A DNA stretch of 64,000 nucleotides, taken from NCBI RefSeq assembly GCF_028368995.1, contig NZ_JAQNDL010000003.1:1364001-1428000 (forward strand), given 5' to 3'. A program made the translations under genes and the position numbers. Shown piece after piece: positions 26,955 to 34,628 of this stretch; the first letter of the stretch is position 1, and each line of letters opens with the position of its first letter. The DNA comes from Nannocystis bainbridge. Its GTDB lineage: Bacteria > Myxococcota_A > Polyangia > Nannocystales > Nannocystaceae. Below the pieces are notes generated by a model. It was not told where the DNA came from. It saw only the letters and a list, made by a program, of their open reading frames with translations, and did not search any database.

Positions 26955-28034
26955 TCAACAGCCCCAGAGCACCGCGATTTCCTCGATCTCCGCCGCCCGG
27001 CTGGGCCGCGCCCTGCGCAGCGCTTCGAATAAGTTCGCGTCTACTTTGCCATGCCGCTTCAAGACATCCATCACTTGGTGGGCGACTCCGGCGAGTTCGG
27101 CTTCCCAAAGGATTTCCTTGACGAGTGAACTCAAGGATTCGGTCATGGCGAACAATCGTCGAAGGTCGGCGCTCTCGAAGGACCTCGCTAAGAAGTCGAC
27201 CAGCGCCTTCGCGGGTTCGGCGTCTCCTGCCCGGAGCTGGGGCGGCGCCGGCGACAAGAGGTCCAGAGTCGGCACGAACCCGCCCTTGTCGCGCTGATGG
27301 TCATAGACTCTCACGGGCGGATCCGCCTTGGGCAGGAAGCTCAGGCCGCACTGAACCGCCACGGCCACGGGCACGGCGGGGAACAGGTGGATCCGACAGC
27401 GTGGTCCGTGCGTCGCGCGAATTTTCGTCAGCAGATTCTGCCAGGCACTGGCGAAATCTTGCAGATGCGCCTCCGTGCGCACGGAGTCACGGCCCGGCTC
27501 CTCGACGGCGATCTCGTACATCGCACACGGACCCGGAGGCAGCACCGCCTCCGCCTCTTCCGGGTGCACCTTTCCGCTGATCGACAGTAACACCCCGACG
27601 TTCAAGCCTCGTGTTGTGTGGGTGACGACCTTGAAGGCCGACTGGTCCGGCCGCGAATCTCCCCACGTCCATCCAGCGGGCCTGTGGAACCGGTTGAACA
27701 CCCGGATCTCCTGCTTTTCGCCCAAGGCCTCACCGAGCACCATCAGGAGCGGGATTGGTGCGAGACCGAACACACTGATGCGCCGCACCGACGACTGCGC
27801 GACCTGCTGCAAGAACCCGCTCACCTTGCGCCGGATTTCGGAGGCCAACAACTTCCACGTCGCGGGCTCGTCGTCAGAAACCTCGAGATATGCGAGGTCG
27901 ATCTCCAGTCCTCCCGGGAGCGCCTCCCACGGCGGCAGGGCAGCCTGGATCTGCTCCTCGCTCCACAACCCCTTCTGACGGCCGATATTGGCGGAGAGGC
28001 GGATGACGTGGGTCTTCAGGGCGGGATCGTCCAT
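26955..28034 (-). CDS. SAVED-domain cyclic-oligonucleotide sensor with C-terminal EAD
   Basis: A 359-residue protein. Residues about 1-265 match the SAVED domain (two fused CARF/Rossmann-like halves): the first half has ISVFGLAPIPLLMVLG, the second HLFPAVPVAVAVQCG followed by VRVYDH. SAVED domains bind cyclic di- or trinucleotides made by CD-NTases or CRISPR systems. Residues about 274-352 form a small helical effector-associated domain similar to that of the CHAT protein. There is no nuclease, protease or membrane domain, so the protein is probably a receptor that hands the signal on. GAGGAG lies just before ATG 28034. Transcribed divergently from the CD-NTase gene, 104 bases away. Confidence 0.86.
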   Translation of the reverse strand: MDDPALKTHVIRLSANIGRQKGLWSEEQIQAALPPWEALPGGLEIDLAYLEVSDDEPATWKLLASEIRRKVSGFLQQVAQSSVRRISVFGLAPIPLLMVLGEALGEKQEIRVFNRFHRPAGWTWGDSRPDQSAFKVVTHTTRGLNVGVLLSISGKVHPEEAEAVLPPGPCAMYEIAVEEPGRDSVRTEAHLQDFASAWQNLLTKIRATHGPRCRIHLFPAVPVAVAVQCGLSFLPKADPPVRVYDHQRDKGGFVPTLDLLSPAPPQLRAGDAEPAKALVDFLARSFESADLRRLFAMTESLSSLVKEILWEAELAGVAHQVMDVLKRHGKVDANLFEALRRARPSRAAEIEEIAVLWGC

Positions 28035-28067
28035 GGCGCTCCTCGAAGTGCCCCCTCGCGGTCCGAA

Positions 28068-28093
28068 CGATCACCTCGCCAGCGAGGTGATCG
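28068..28093. promoter_or_regulatory. Perfect 12-bp inverted repeat in the CBASS divergent promoter
   Basis: CGATCACCTCGC (28068-28079) and its exact reverse complement (28082-28093) flank two bases. The site lies between the starts of the SAVED operon (minus) and CD-NTase operon (plus). It is a good candidate operator for a dimeric repressor controlling both operons; no regulator gene is encoded in the locus. A transcript hairpin is the alternative. Confidence 0.6.
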
Positions 28094-28138
28094 GTGAGGC
28101 GGGGCCGAGGCACCACGTCTCGACCCAGGAGGAACCCC

Positions 28139-29173
28139 GTGAAGAGCCTCAGCTCCAAGAGCCCATCGCATCGACGGCTGACCGCATTCGTCGAGTGGAT
28201 CCGCACGCCCGACGATCGAGAAGAACGGATCAGGAACCAAGCCGACGAGGTACGGCGCCGTCTCCGCGGCAAGGCCGAGAGCGACGAGCTCGTCATCCGC
28301 TCCATGCCGTTCTCGGGCTCGTACGAGAAAGGCACGGGACTGCGGCGCCACATGCAGGGCGAGGCCGAGATCGAGGGTCAGGACGTCGACATCGCCATCG
28401 TCATCCATCCACGCAGTGTCCCCGAGGATGCTGACCGTGAGCGCCTGATCGAACGTTTCCTGAGCTACTTTCGCGCCAGCTACCCCGATACGCAGGCGTC
28501 AGCGACCCGCAGCTCCGTGCGGGTCGCCTTCGTGGGCAGCAAGGTGAATTTCGATCTCGTTCCGATGCTGGCGGTGGACGGCACCGACCGCGAACAGTTG
28601 CTGTTTCGCAGCAACGGTGAGCGCCGCCGGACCTCGATCCAGAACCACAGCGAATTCGTGCGGCGCCGCAACAAGCGCAGCAACGATTTGCCTGGCCGGG
28701 TAAAGTTCAACGAGTGCGTCCGGCTCGTCAAGTGGTGGCGTCACTACTGTGAGGGCAGCGCGCAACAGATCGAAGAGGTGCCCAGCATCCTCGTCGACCT
28801 GCTGTGCGCCAAGGCCTTTGACCAGCATGGCGTCGCCGCGACCTATACCGAGACGCTCGCCCGATGGTTCTCCACCATGGCGGATCTGGCCCTGCGCAAG
28901 CGCCTGGTCGCTTTTGACGACTTCGGTCCGGTCCCCGACCGCACCGTGGACGACCGCCAGTGGGCCGTCCTCGACCCCGTGAACCCGGACAACAACGTCC
29001 TGCCGATGGCCTGGAACAACCTGCACATCGCCGAGCTCGCCGACTGGCTGTCCACCGCCCGGGACCAGTGGGCCGAGGTCGAGAGCTTCGAAAGGGTCGA
29101 CGAGGTCGACAAGTCGCGCCGGGTCCTTATCGAGCTGTTCGGCAATCCCTTCAAGCATCACGGAGAGCTGTGA
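28139..29173 (+). CDS. CD-NTase (SMODS nucleotidyltransferase) of a CBASS
   Basis: A 344-residue cGAS/DncV-like nucleotidyltransferase, which makes the cyclic oligonucleotide alarm molecule during phage infection. The active site is complete: the GS motif FSGSYEKGTG (Gly60-Ser61), the metal-binding Asp82 and Asp84 in DVDIA, and a third Asp139 in VNFDLVPM. The OAS1-C-like helical region follows. The start is GTG 28139, fixed by AGGAGG at 28127-28132. It overlaps the HORMA gene by one base (TGATG). With the HORMA and TRIP13-like genes it defines a type III CBASS, in which synthesis is expected to be off until HORMA binds a phage or closure peptide. Confidence 0.92.
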   Translation: MKSLSSKSPSHRRLTAFVEWIRTPDDREERIRNQADEVRRRLRGKAESDELVIRSMPFSGSYEKGTGLRRHMQGEAEIEGQDVDIAIVIHPRSVPEDADRERLIERFLSYFRASYPDTQASATRSSVRVAFVGSKVNFDLVPMLAVDGTDREQLLFRSNGERRRTSIQNHSEFVRRRNKRSNDLPGRVKFNECVRLVKWWRHYCEGSAQQIEEVPSILVDLLCAKAFDQHGVAATYTETLARWFSTMADLALRKRLVAFDDFGPVPDRTVDDRQWAVLDPVNPDNNVLPMAWNNLHIAELADWLSTARDQWAEVESFERVDEVDKSRRVLIELFGNPFKHHGEL

Positions 29174-29667
29174 TGGCCTCGACCTTCACGAACACGGAGG
29201 CCTCGACCTTCACCGAGGCTCGCGCGAGGGCCGTCATGGTGAAGATCTTCGTGGACTTCACCGCCATGAAGAACGCCGGGCTCATCTCGGCCGCGCGGGC
29301 TGACAACTGGCACGAGGTGTTGTTGTTCGGCCTGTATCAGGAGGCTATCGAAATGTTCCAGGTCGCGTTCACGAGCCCGGCAGGCCAGCAATGGGCCTTG
29401 GACTATCAGATCAAGGACGACGGCTCGGTCGCCACCGATCAGCGCCCTGGTGGCAACAATTACGCCGTTTTTCCTCAGGGGACCTCGGTCTGCCTGACCG
29501 TGCGAATGCGTCAGAAAGCGCGTGGCCGCCAGAAAGTCCTCGACTTCATGAAGCAGCATGGTTGGGGCATGGAAGGCACCATCTTGACCGGCGACGCCTA
29601 CGTCGACCGCCAATATTCCCAGAACGGTTACGGCGTGACCCGCACCAAAGTAGGAGAATGGAAATGA
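29173..29667 (+). CDS. cap7: Bacterial HORMA-domain protein (Cap7-like)
   Basis: A 164-residue protein. Its size, N-terminal beta-rich start, central helix-rich region and position between the CD-NTase and the TRIP13-like gene match the bacterial HORMA (Cap7) proteins of type III CBASS. HORMA proteins bind a closure peptide and then activate the CD-NTase. The sequence itself is divergent, so the call depends partly on context. The ATG overlaps the previous stop (TGATG) and the stop overlaps the next ATG (ATGA), so the three genes are translationally coupled. Confidence 0.72.
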   Translation: MASTFTNTEASTFTEARARAVMVKIFVDFTAMKNAGLISAARADNWHEVLLFGLYQEAIEMFQVAFTSPAGQQWALDYQIKDDGSVATDQRPGGNNYAVFPQGTSVCLTVRMRQKARGRQKVLDFMKQHGWGMEGTILTGDAYVDRQYSQNGYGVTRTKVGEWK

Positions 29668-30545
29668 GTGAGTTGACCCTCCTGGAGACCAAACACCCCG
29701 ACAAGTCCGCGAGGCGCCGGTTCGAGGGCCTCGTCGGCATCGACGCTCAGAAGCAACGCCTTCTCGACGACCTGGTCCTGATGTTCGCGCCGAAAGAGTT
29801 CGAAGATTGGCGCGCTCGGCATCATCCCCGCGGCCTTCCCTTCGCCGACGCGGGGGCTGCCAGCAGCCGCTTGCTGCTGTTGTCGGGCGAGGTCGGCTGC
29901 GGCAAGACGGCGCTCGCGTCCTCCGTGGCGACGCCGCTGGCGGAGCGGCTCGAGCAGCGGGTCCTCGTACTCGAGACGCCCTCCGACATCCGTGGCTGGG
30001 GCAAGGTCGGCGAGATCTCGGCGCGCCTCACCGACGCGTTCACGCAGGCCAAGGCCCGCGCGCGTGAATTTGATGCTGCCCTCCTCATCATCGACGAGGC
30101 CGACGACTTGGCTACCAGCCGCGCGCAGATGCAGGCCCACCACGAGGATCGCGCCGGACTCAACGTCCTCCTCAAGCAGCTGGACTTGCTGGCGCGCGAG
30201 AAAGTCCAACTGGTGACCGTGCTCATCACCAACCGAGCATCCGCGCTCGATCCGGCGCTCCTTCGTCGAGCGGCATCACACCTGAAGTTCACCCGCCCCG
30301 ATGCCGACGCCCGGGCGGCTCTGTTCCACTCCATGCTGCACAAGACCTCGACCACGGAGCGCGACATCAAGGCTCTGGTCGAGGCCAGCGAGCGCGAGGT
30401 TCCCTTCAGCTACTCGGATCTGACCGAGCGCCTCGGCCGTCAGGCGCTCCGCCGGGCATGGAGCGCCGATCGTGCGTTCGACGCCGCCATCCTGCGGGAG
30501 ACGCTCGCGGAGTTGGAGCCCTCACCGCTCATCGAGGTCGCGTGA
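29664..30545 (+). CDS. cap6: TRIP13-like AAA+ ATPase (Cap6-like)
   Basis: A 293-residue AAA+ ATPase with Walker A SGEVGCGKT (74-82), Walker B LLIIDEAD (140-147), sensor-1 Asn190 and a candidate arginine finger at 201-202. In type III CBASS the TRIP13-type ATPase (Cap6) disassembles HORMA complexes and keeps the CD-NTase off in uninfected cells. It is the last gene of the operon, with GGAGAA at 29653 before the ATG. It ends 148 bases from the convergent DUF4056-like gene. Confidence 0.86.
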   Translation: MSELTLLETKHPDKSARRRFEGLVGIDAQKQRLLDDLVLMFAPKEFEDWRARHHPRGLPFADAGAASSRLLLLSGEVGCGKTALASSVATPLAERLEQRVLVLETPSDIRGWGKVGEISARLTDAFTQAKARAREFDAALLIIDEADDLATSRAQMQAHHEDRAGLNVLLKQLDLLAREKVQLVTVLITNRASALDPALLRRAASHLKFTRPDADARAALFHSMLHKTSTTERDIKALVEASEREVPFSYSDLTERLGRQALRRAWSADRAFDAAILRETLAELEPSPLIEVA

Positions 30546-30625
30546 CCGGCGCTGGCCGGGTGAGCGAACCCCCTCGCCGCAATTAAAAAGCGCTTCAAAA
30601 CCGGTGAGGGCCTGAAGCAGCGAAC

Positions 30626-30640
30626 CCGAGCGGGGCTCGG
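30626..30640. terminator. Hairpin after the CBASS operon
   Basis: CCGAGC and GCTCGG pair across three G residues, 81 bases after the last CBASS stop. There is no T-run, so it is a weak candidate. An AT-rich stretch with an AAAAAG run at about 30585-30600 precedes it. Confidence 0.3.
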
Positions 30641-30693
30641 CGGTGATATGTCGCGCGCGGATAGTGTGTGTGCTGCCGGCGCGACTTCCGGCA

Positions 30694-32019
30694 TCACGGT
30701 CTCGCGGGGGTAGTCGCCGGCCCGGGCCGACCCGTCACGGGTCGGCGCACGATTTTTTGATTTTCTTTTGCTGGCGGCTTCTCGGCCTTGCCGGCCCCGG
30801 GCTTGTCGAACTCCGGGCCCAGCGACGCCGCGCCTTCGCGGCGGATGTCGTCCATGATCACCGGGAAATCGGCCTGGGTCACCGTCGTGCCCTCTGCGAG
30901 CGGCAGCGGGAAATTCTTCGGCAGCCAGGTGCCGAACTCGAACTCGACGGTCACGAGGTCGGAGATCTCCCGCTCGCCGATCCGGTGGTCGATGACCAGC
31001 GGCAGCGGCGGCGGCTGGCCGGAGCAGGCCTCACGGATCGCCGGAGCCGACACCAGCCACGCCGGCACCTGCGGCTCGGTATGGATATAGCGTCGCGTCA
31101 CCAGCGTGAACTCCGGCACCCGCTTGCTCGAGTCCCACCACAGCCCGTCGACCGCCTGCATCGCCGCTCGTGCCCCGTCCTTCGACACCACCCCGAGGCG
31201 GCGCAGGCCCTCGCGGATCCACGCCTGCATCGCCAGGTCGTACTCCTCGCGCGAGCGGATCTCGCCCGCCAGGATCAGCCCCGTCGCCAGGTTGATGCCG
31301 AGCACGTTCGAGTACACGTCCTCCGGCGAGAACGACGACAGCCGCTCCGACACGCCCGGCACGCTCTCGAAGCCGTACCACGTGACCACCTCGTGCCACG
31401 TCGACAGCTGATAGACCGCCCAGCTCGCCAGCATGGCCGCCGTCTTCCACCGCCCGTGGCGCGCCAGCAGCCCCTCCGGCAGCGGCTTCACCACCACCCG
31501 CCGCTTCGTGCCCTCCTCTGGCCAATCGATGGTCGCCCCGTCGGGCAATCGTCGCACCAGCTGCAGCGTCAAGAACAGCGTGCGGTCGGCCATGTCGCGC
31601 ACGTGGGCGATGTCGAGGAACCCGCCGCGGCAGGTGTAGACCAGCCCGTTGCGCTCGCGCGTCGCCTCGCCCTTGTCGTAGCCGTGCGGCCCGATCTCCT
31701 CCGGCGCGCGGATGTTCTCGTTCTTGTACAGCGGCACCGGCACCGGCCCGACCTCCGCCCGCAGGTCCTGGCCGAACGCGCAGCACGGCCGCAGCTTCTT
31801 CGGTGGGTCGAACACCGGCACGCTGGCCGGGTCGAAGCTCGTCCCGACGTCGGCCGGGTCTCGCAGCGCGCGCGCGACCTCGCGGCTGTCGACCATCAGC
31901 GGCGCCTGCCACGTCGGCGCGCACGCCGAGAGCACGGCGACGATCGGTGCAAGCAATCGCCCGAGGGCGATTCGCCCGGCCCTTCTGGGTATGACGGCAC
32001 TCGCGTGTGCGCTTCGCAC
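30694..32019 (-). CDS. DUF4056-like lipoprotein
   Basis: A 441-residue protein. A long N-region leads to a hydrophobic stretch and a lipobox ending at Cys33 (VLSAC). The segment RPCCAFGQDL (about 77-86) and the following region resemble DUF4056 proteins, lipoproteins of unknown function. The C-terminus is Lys/Pro-rich. A TTG start further in would shorten the unusual N-region; ATG 32019 is the only ATG and leaves just 21 bases to the divergent phosphodiesterase gene. Confidence 0.55.
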   Translation of the reverse strand: MRSAHASAVIPRRAGRIALGRLLAPIVAVLSACAPTWQAPLMVDSREVARALRDPADVGTSFDPASVPVFDPPKKLRPCCAFGQDLRAEVGPVPVPLYKNENIRAPEEIGPHGYDKGEATRERNGLVYTCRGGFLDIAHVRDMADRTLFLTLQLVRRLPDGATIDWPEEGTKRRVVVKPLPEGLLARHGRWKTAAMLASWAVYQLSTWHEVVTWYGFESVPGVSERLSSFSPEDVYSNVLGINLATGLILAGEIRSREEYDLAMQAWIREGLRRLGVVSKDGARAAMQAVDGLWWDSSKRVPEFTLVTRRYIHTEPQVPAWLVSAPAIREACSGQPPPLPLVIDHRIGEREISDLVTVEFEFGTWLPKNFPLPLAEGTTVTQADFPVIMDDIRREGAASLGPEFDKPGAGKAEKPPAKENQKIVRRPVTGRPGPATTPARP

Positions 32020-32040
32020 GGTCTATGCTCTGATCGCGAC

Positions 32041-33630
32041 ATGCACGTCCGGCAATGTCTGGTGCTCCTCCTCGTCTGCAGCGCGCTCGGCCTGGGCGTC
32101 ACGCTGGCGCTGGGCGTGACCTATTCCGACCGCCTCTCGTCGCACGCCACCGGCTTCTTCGCTGTCGAGGTCGACGACGCGATCGCCGCGAACGCCGAGC
32201 CGCGTAGACCGCGCCGCAGCGTGCTCGTGGTCGTCGACGGTCTGGGTCACGAGGCCGCGCGGACCATGGGCGCGATCGCGCTCCTGCGCGAGCACGGTCA
32301 GTGCCGCAAGACCGCCGTCGGCGTGCCCTCGATGTCGCGGCCGGTCTACGCCACGATCTCCACCGGCCTCGAGCAGGACCGCACCGGCGCCCGCGGCAAC
32401 GACGACGAGTCGCCCCTGTTCGCGCGATCGATCTGGCAGCAGGCCCGCGCCGCCGGCCTCTCGGTCGCCGCCGTCAGCGAGCTGACATGGTGGCAGGACC
32501 TTTTCCCCGGCGCCTTCACCAGCTACGCCGTGCTCGGCCTCGAGGATGACTACTTCGCCGCGCTCCCGCCGGCCGACCTCCAGCTCGTCCACCCGCTCTA
32601 CGTCGACGAGGCCGGCCACGAGTTCGGGGCCGCCTCGCCGGAGTACGCCGAAGCGGTCGCGCGCGCCGATCGCGAGCTCGGCGGCCTGCTGCGCGGCCTC
32701 GACTTCAGCCAGGACCTCGTGGTCCTCACCGCCGACCACGGCCACTCGCTGCGCGGCGGCCACGGCGGCGACCAGGACGCGATCGCCAATGTCATGACTT
32801 GCCACGCCGGCTTCGGCGTCCGCCGCGACCCAGACTACGGCCATTTGCGAATCACCACAGTCGCCCCGTCCTTGGCGCTGCTGCTCGGCCTGCCGTTCCC
32901 GAACCACATGCGCGCCGGCGACGACGACCTCGACGCCCTGTGGGCCATCGTCGACCCGTCGGCCTTCCCGGCCGCCTACCTCGAAGATCGCCGCGCCGCC
33001 GTCGAGCGGTTCCGCCGCGCCAACGAGGACGCCGTGCGCGCCTGGCTGCCCGCGACCGGCGGCAGCTGGGACGCCTTTTACGACGCCTACCGCCAGCGCC
33101 ACCGCAGCGGCGCGCGGGTGCTGGTCGCCGCCCTGGCGCTGGTGTGCCTGCTCCACCTCTACCTCCACCGCCGGCGCGAGCGACAGGGCGAGGCCCGCAG
33201 CGCCGCCCTGTTCGGGCTCGGCTTCGTCGCGGTGTTCGGGGCCGTCACCTACGCCCTGCAGGTCGGCCTGCGCGGCAGCTTCGACCTCAGCTCGGTCGCC
33301 GGCCGCGGCGAGTTCATCGGCTTCACCCTCACCCTCGGCGTCGGCTGGACCGCCCTCGCCGTGCTGGTCCACTGGCTGGCGCGCCGCGACGCCTGCGCCC
33401 TGATGCTCGATCTCGCCGCGATCCTGGTGATCGGCTCGGTCCTCGGCGCCGCCCACCCGCTGATCCTCGGCTGGCGCCTCGGCTTCCCGGTCCCCTCGCC
33501 GACGGTCTATTTCTTCCCCTACTTCGCCGCCCTGATGATCCCCGCGGTCGCCGGCGTCGCCGTGATCGTCGCCGCCGTGGTCGGCCTGCGCCCGCTGCGG
33601 CGCCGCTCGGACATGATCGCCAGGACATGA
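32041..33630 (+). CDS. Alkaline-phosphatase-superfamily membrane phosphodiesterase
   Basis: A 529-residue protein: an N-terminal membrane anchor (about 5-27), then a domain of the alkaline phosphatase/phosphodiesterase superfamily (about 60-290) with VVVDGLGH holding the metal-binding Asp and TADHGH (about 236-241) with the His/Asp pair. About six helices follow (about 360-520). The layout resembles PIG-N-like phosphoethanolamine or type I phosphodiesterase enzymes. The substrate is unknown. The stop codon leads directly into a long palindromic hairpin at 33637-33688. Confidence 0.75.
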   Translation: MHVRQCLVLLLVCSALGLGVTLALGVTYSDRLSSHATGFFAVEVDDAIAANAEPRRPRRSVLVVVDGLGHEAARTMGAIALLREHGQCRKTAVGVPSMSRPVYATISTGLEQDRTGARGNDDESPLFARSIWQQARAAGLSVAAVSELTWWQDLFPGAFTSYAVLGLEDDYFAALPPADLQLVHPLYVDEAGHEFGAASPEYAEAVARADRELGGLLRGLDFSQDLVVLTADHGHSLRGGHGGDQDAIANVMTCHAGFGVRRDPDYGHLRITTVAPSLALLLGLPFPNHMRAGDDDLDALWAIVDPSAFPAAYLEDRRAAVERFRRANEDAVRAWLPATGGSWDAFYDAYRQRHRSGARVLVAALALVCLLHLYLHRRRERQGEARSAALFGLGFVAVFGAVTYALQVGLRGSFDLSSVAGRGEFIGFTLTLGVGWTALAVLVHWLARRDACALMLDLAAILVIGSVLGAAHPLILGWRLGFPVPSPTVYFFPYFAALMIPAVAGVAVIVAAVVGLRPLRRRSDMIART

Positions 33631-33636
33631 CGGAAT

Positions 33637-33688
33637 GGACATGCCCGATGGGGCATGTCACCGAGGACATGCCCCATCGGACATGTCC
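33637..33688. terminator. Bidirectional hairpin built of dispersed repeats
   Basis: A 23-base arm (33637-33659) and its near-perfect reverse complement (33666-33688) flank six bases; only one pair mismatches. Each arm is itself a GACATG-type palindrome. It lies between the convergent phosphodiesterase and crtC genes, beginning six bases past one stop and ending one base before the other, so it could end transcripts from both sides. Confidence 0.75.
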
Positions 33689-33689
33689 T

Positions 33690-34628
33690 TCAGCTCACCC
33701 GGCGGATGCGGAACGGCAGCATCGTCTGGACCAGCGGCGAGCAGAAGCGTGCCAGTGACAGCGACTCGTGGACCGCCCGCACCGGCACCTGGCCGACGCG
33801 GGTGGCCACCTGGGTGCGCGCGTAGAACGGCGTGTCCTCGAGCGTGCGGATGACGGTGGCGGGGGCCCCGTCGGTCCGGGTCGAGCGGGGGATCCACCAG
33901 CGGGTGCGGCCGAGCTTCATCGCGTGCGAAGCGGCCAGCGGCTCGACCTGGCCGTCGGCGTGGAACACCCGCCCGAGCTGCAGCTGGCTGCCGTCGCAGC
34001 GGCGGGCGTCGTACAGCACCACCGTGCGGTCCGGCAGGGCCGCGCGCGACCAGTTCCAGTCGACGAACGCCGCCTCGAGCGGCTCCTCGCCGAAGTTCGC
34101 GTCGTGGTAGCCGGTCCCGCGCAGCGTCAGCGCCGGCGCCGACAGCTCGGCCACCACGTGCGCGTGCGGGGCCGCCGGGTACCACCTGTGACGGCCGCGG
34201 GCGTCGAGCCGCTCCGGGCTGTCGGGGAACGCCGACGGGTACAGGCGCACCGTCCCCGTCACCCGCTGCCCGAGCACCGCCGTGCGCTCGTCGAAGCGGA
34301 CCACCAGGCAATCGCCCTCCCACGCCATCGAGCTGCTGCCGACCTGCAGCCGGTCCGGCCGGCGCTCGACCTCGCTGGCGCCGTACTCGGAGAACACCCA
34401 CGCGTCGCTGCCTGGCCCGTACAGCGCCACGTTGATCGCACAGTGCTCCATCGGGTCGGCCGCGCCCGCCGGGGCCTTCGCGCGGGCCTTGGCGTAGTAC
34501 GGCGAGAACACGCTGCCGACGAAGGCGATGATCGTCAGTCCGTGGCGGCCGTCGTCGCTGAGCGCGTCGAGGTACCACCAGCCGTAGCCGCCCGGAGGGA
34601 CCACCCGGTCGAACAGAGGCCCGCGCAC
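33690..34628 (-). CDS. crtC: CrtC, carotenoid 1,2-hydratase
   Basis: A 312-residue protein of the hydroxyneurosporene synthase (CrtC) family, which adds water to the terminal double bond of acyclic carotenoids to give 1-hydroxy ends. The conserved N-terminal block FDRVVPPGGY and the ALSDDGRHGL segment are clear. GTG 34628 is chosen because the family's first block begins immediately after it; there is no good Shine-Dalgarno, so translation may be coupled to the overlapping crtD (94-base overlap). Confidence 0.88.
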   Translation of the reverse strand: MRGPLFDRVVPPGGYGWWYLDALSDDGRHGLTIIAFVGSVFSPYYAKARAKAPAGAADPMEHCAINVALYGPGSDAWVFSEYGASEVERRPDRLQVGSSSMAWEGDCLVVRFDERTAVLGQRVTGTVRLYPSAFPDSPERLDARGRHRWYPAAPHAHVVAELSAPALTLRGTGYHDANFGEEPLEAAFVDWNWSRAALPDRTVVLYDARRCDGSQLQLGRVFHADGQVEPLAASHAMKLGRTRWWIPRSTRTDGAPATVIRTLEDTPFYARTQVATRVGQVPVRAVHESLSLARFCSPLVQTMLPFRIRRVS

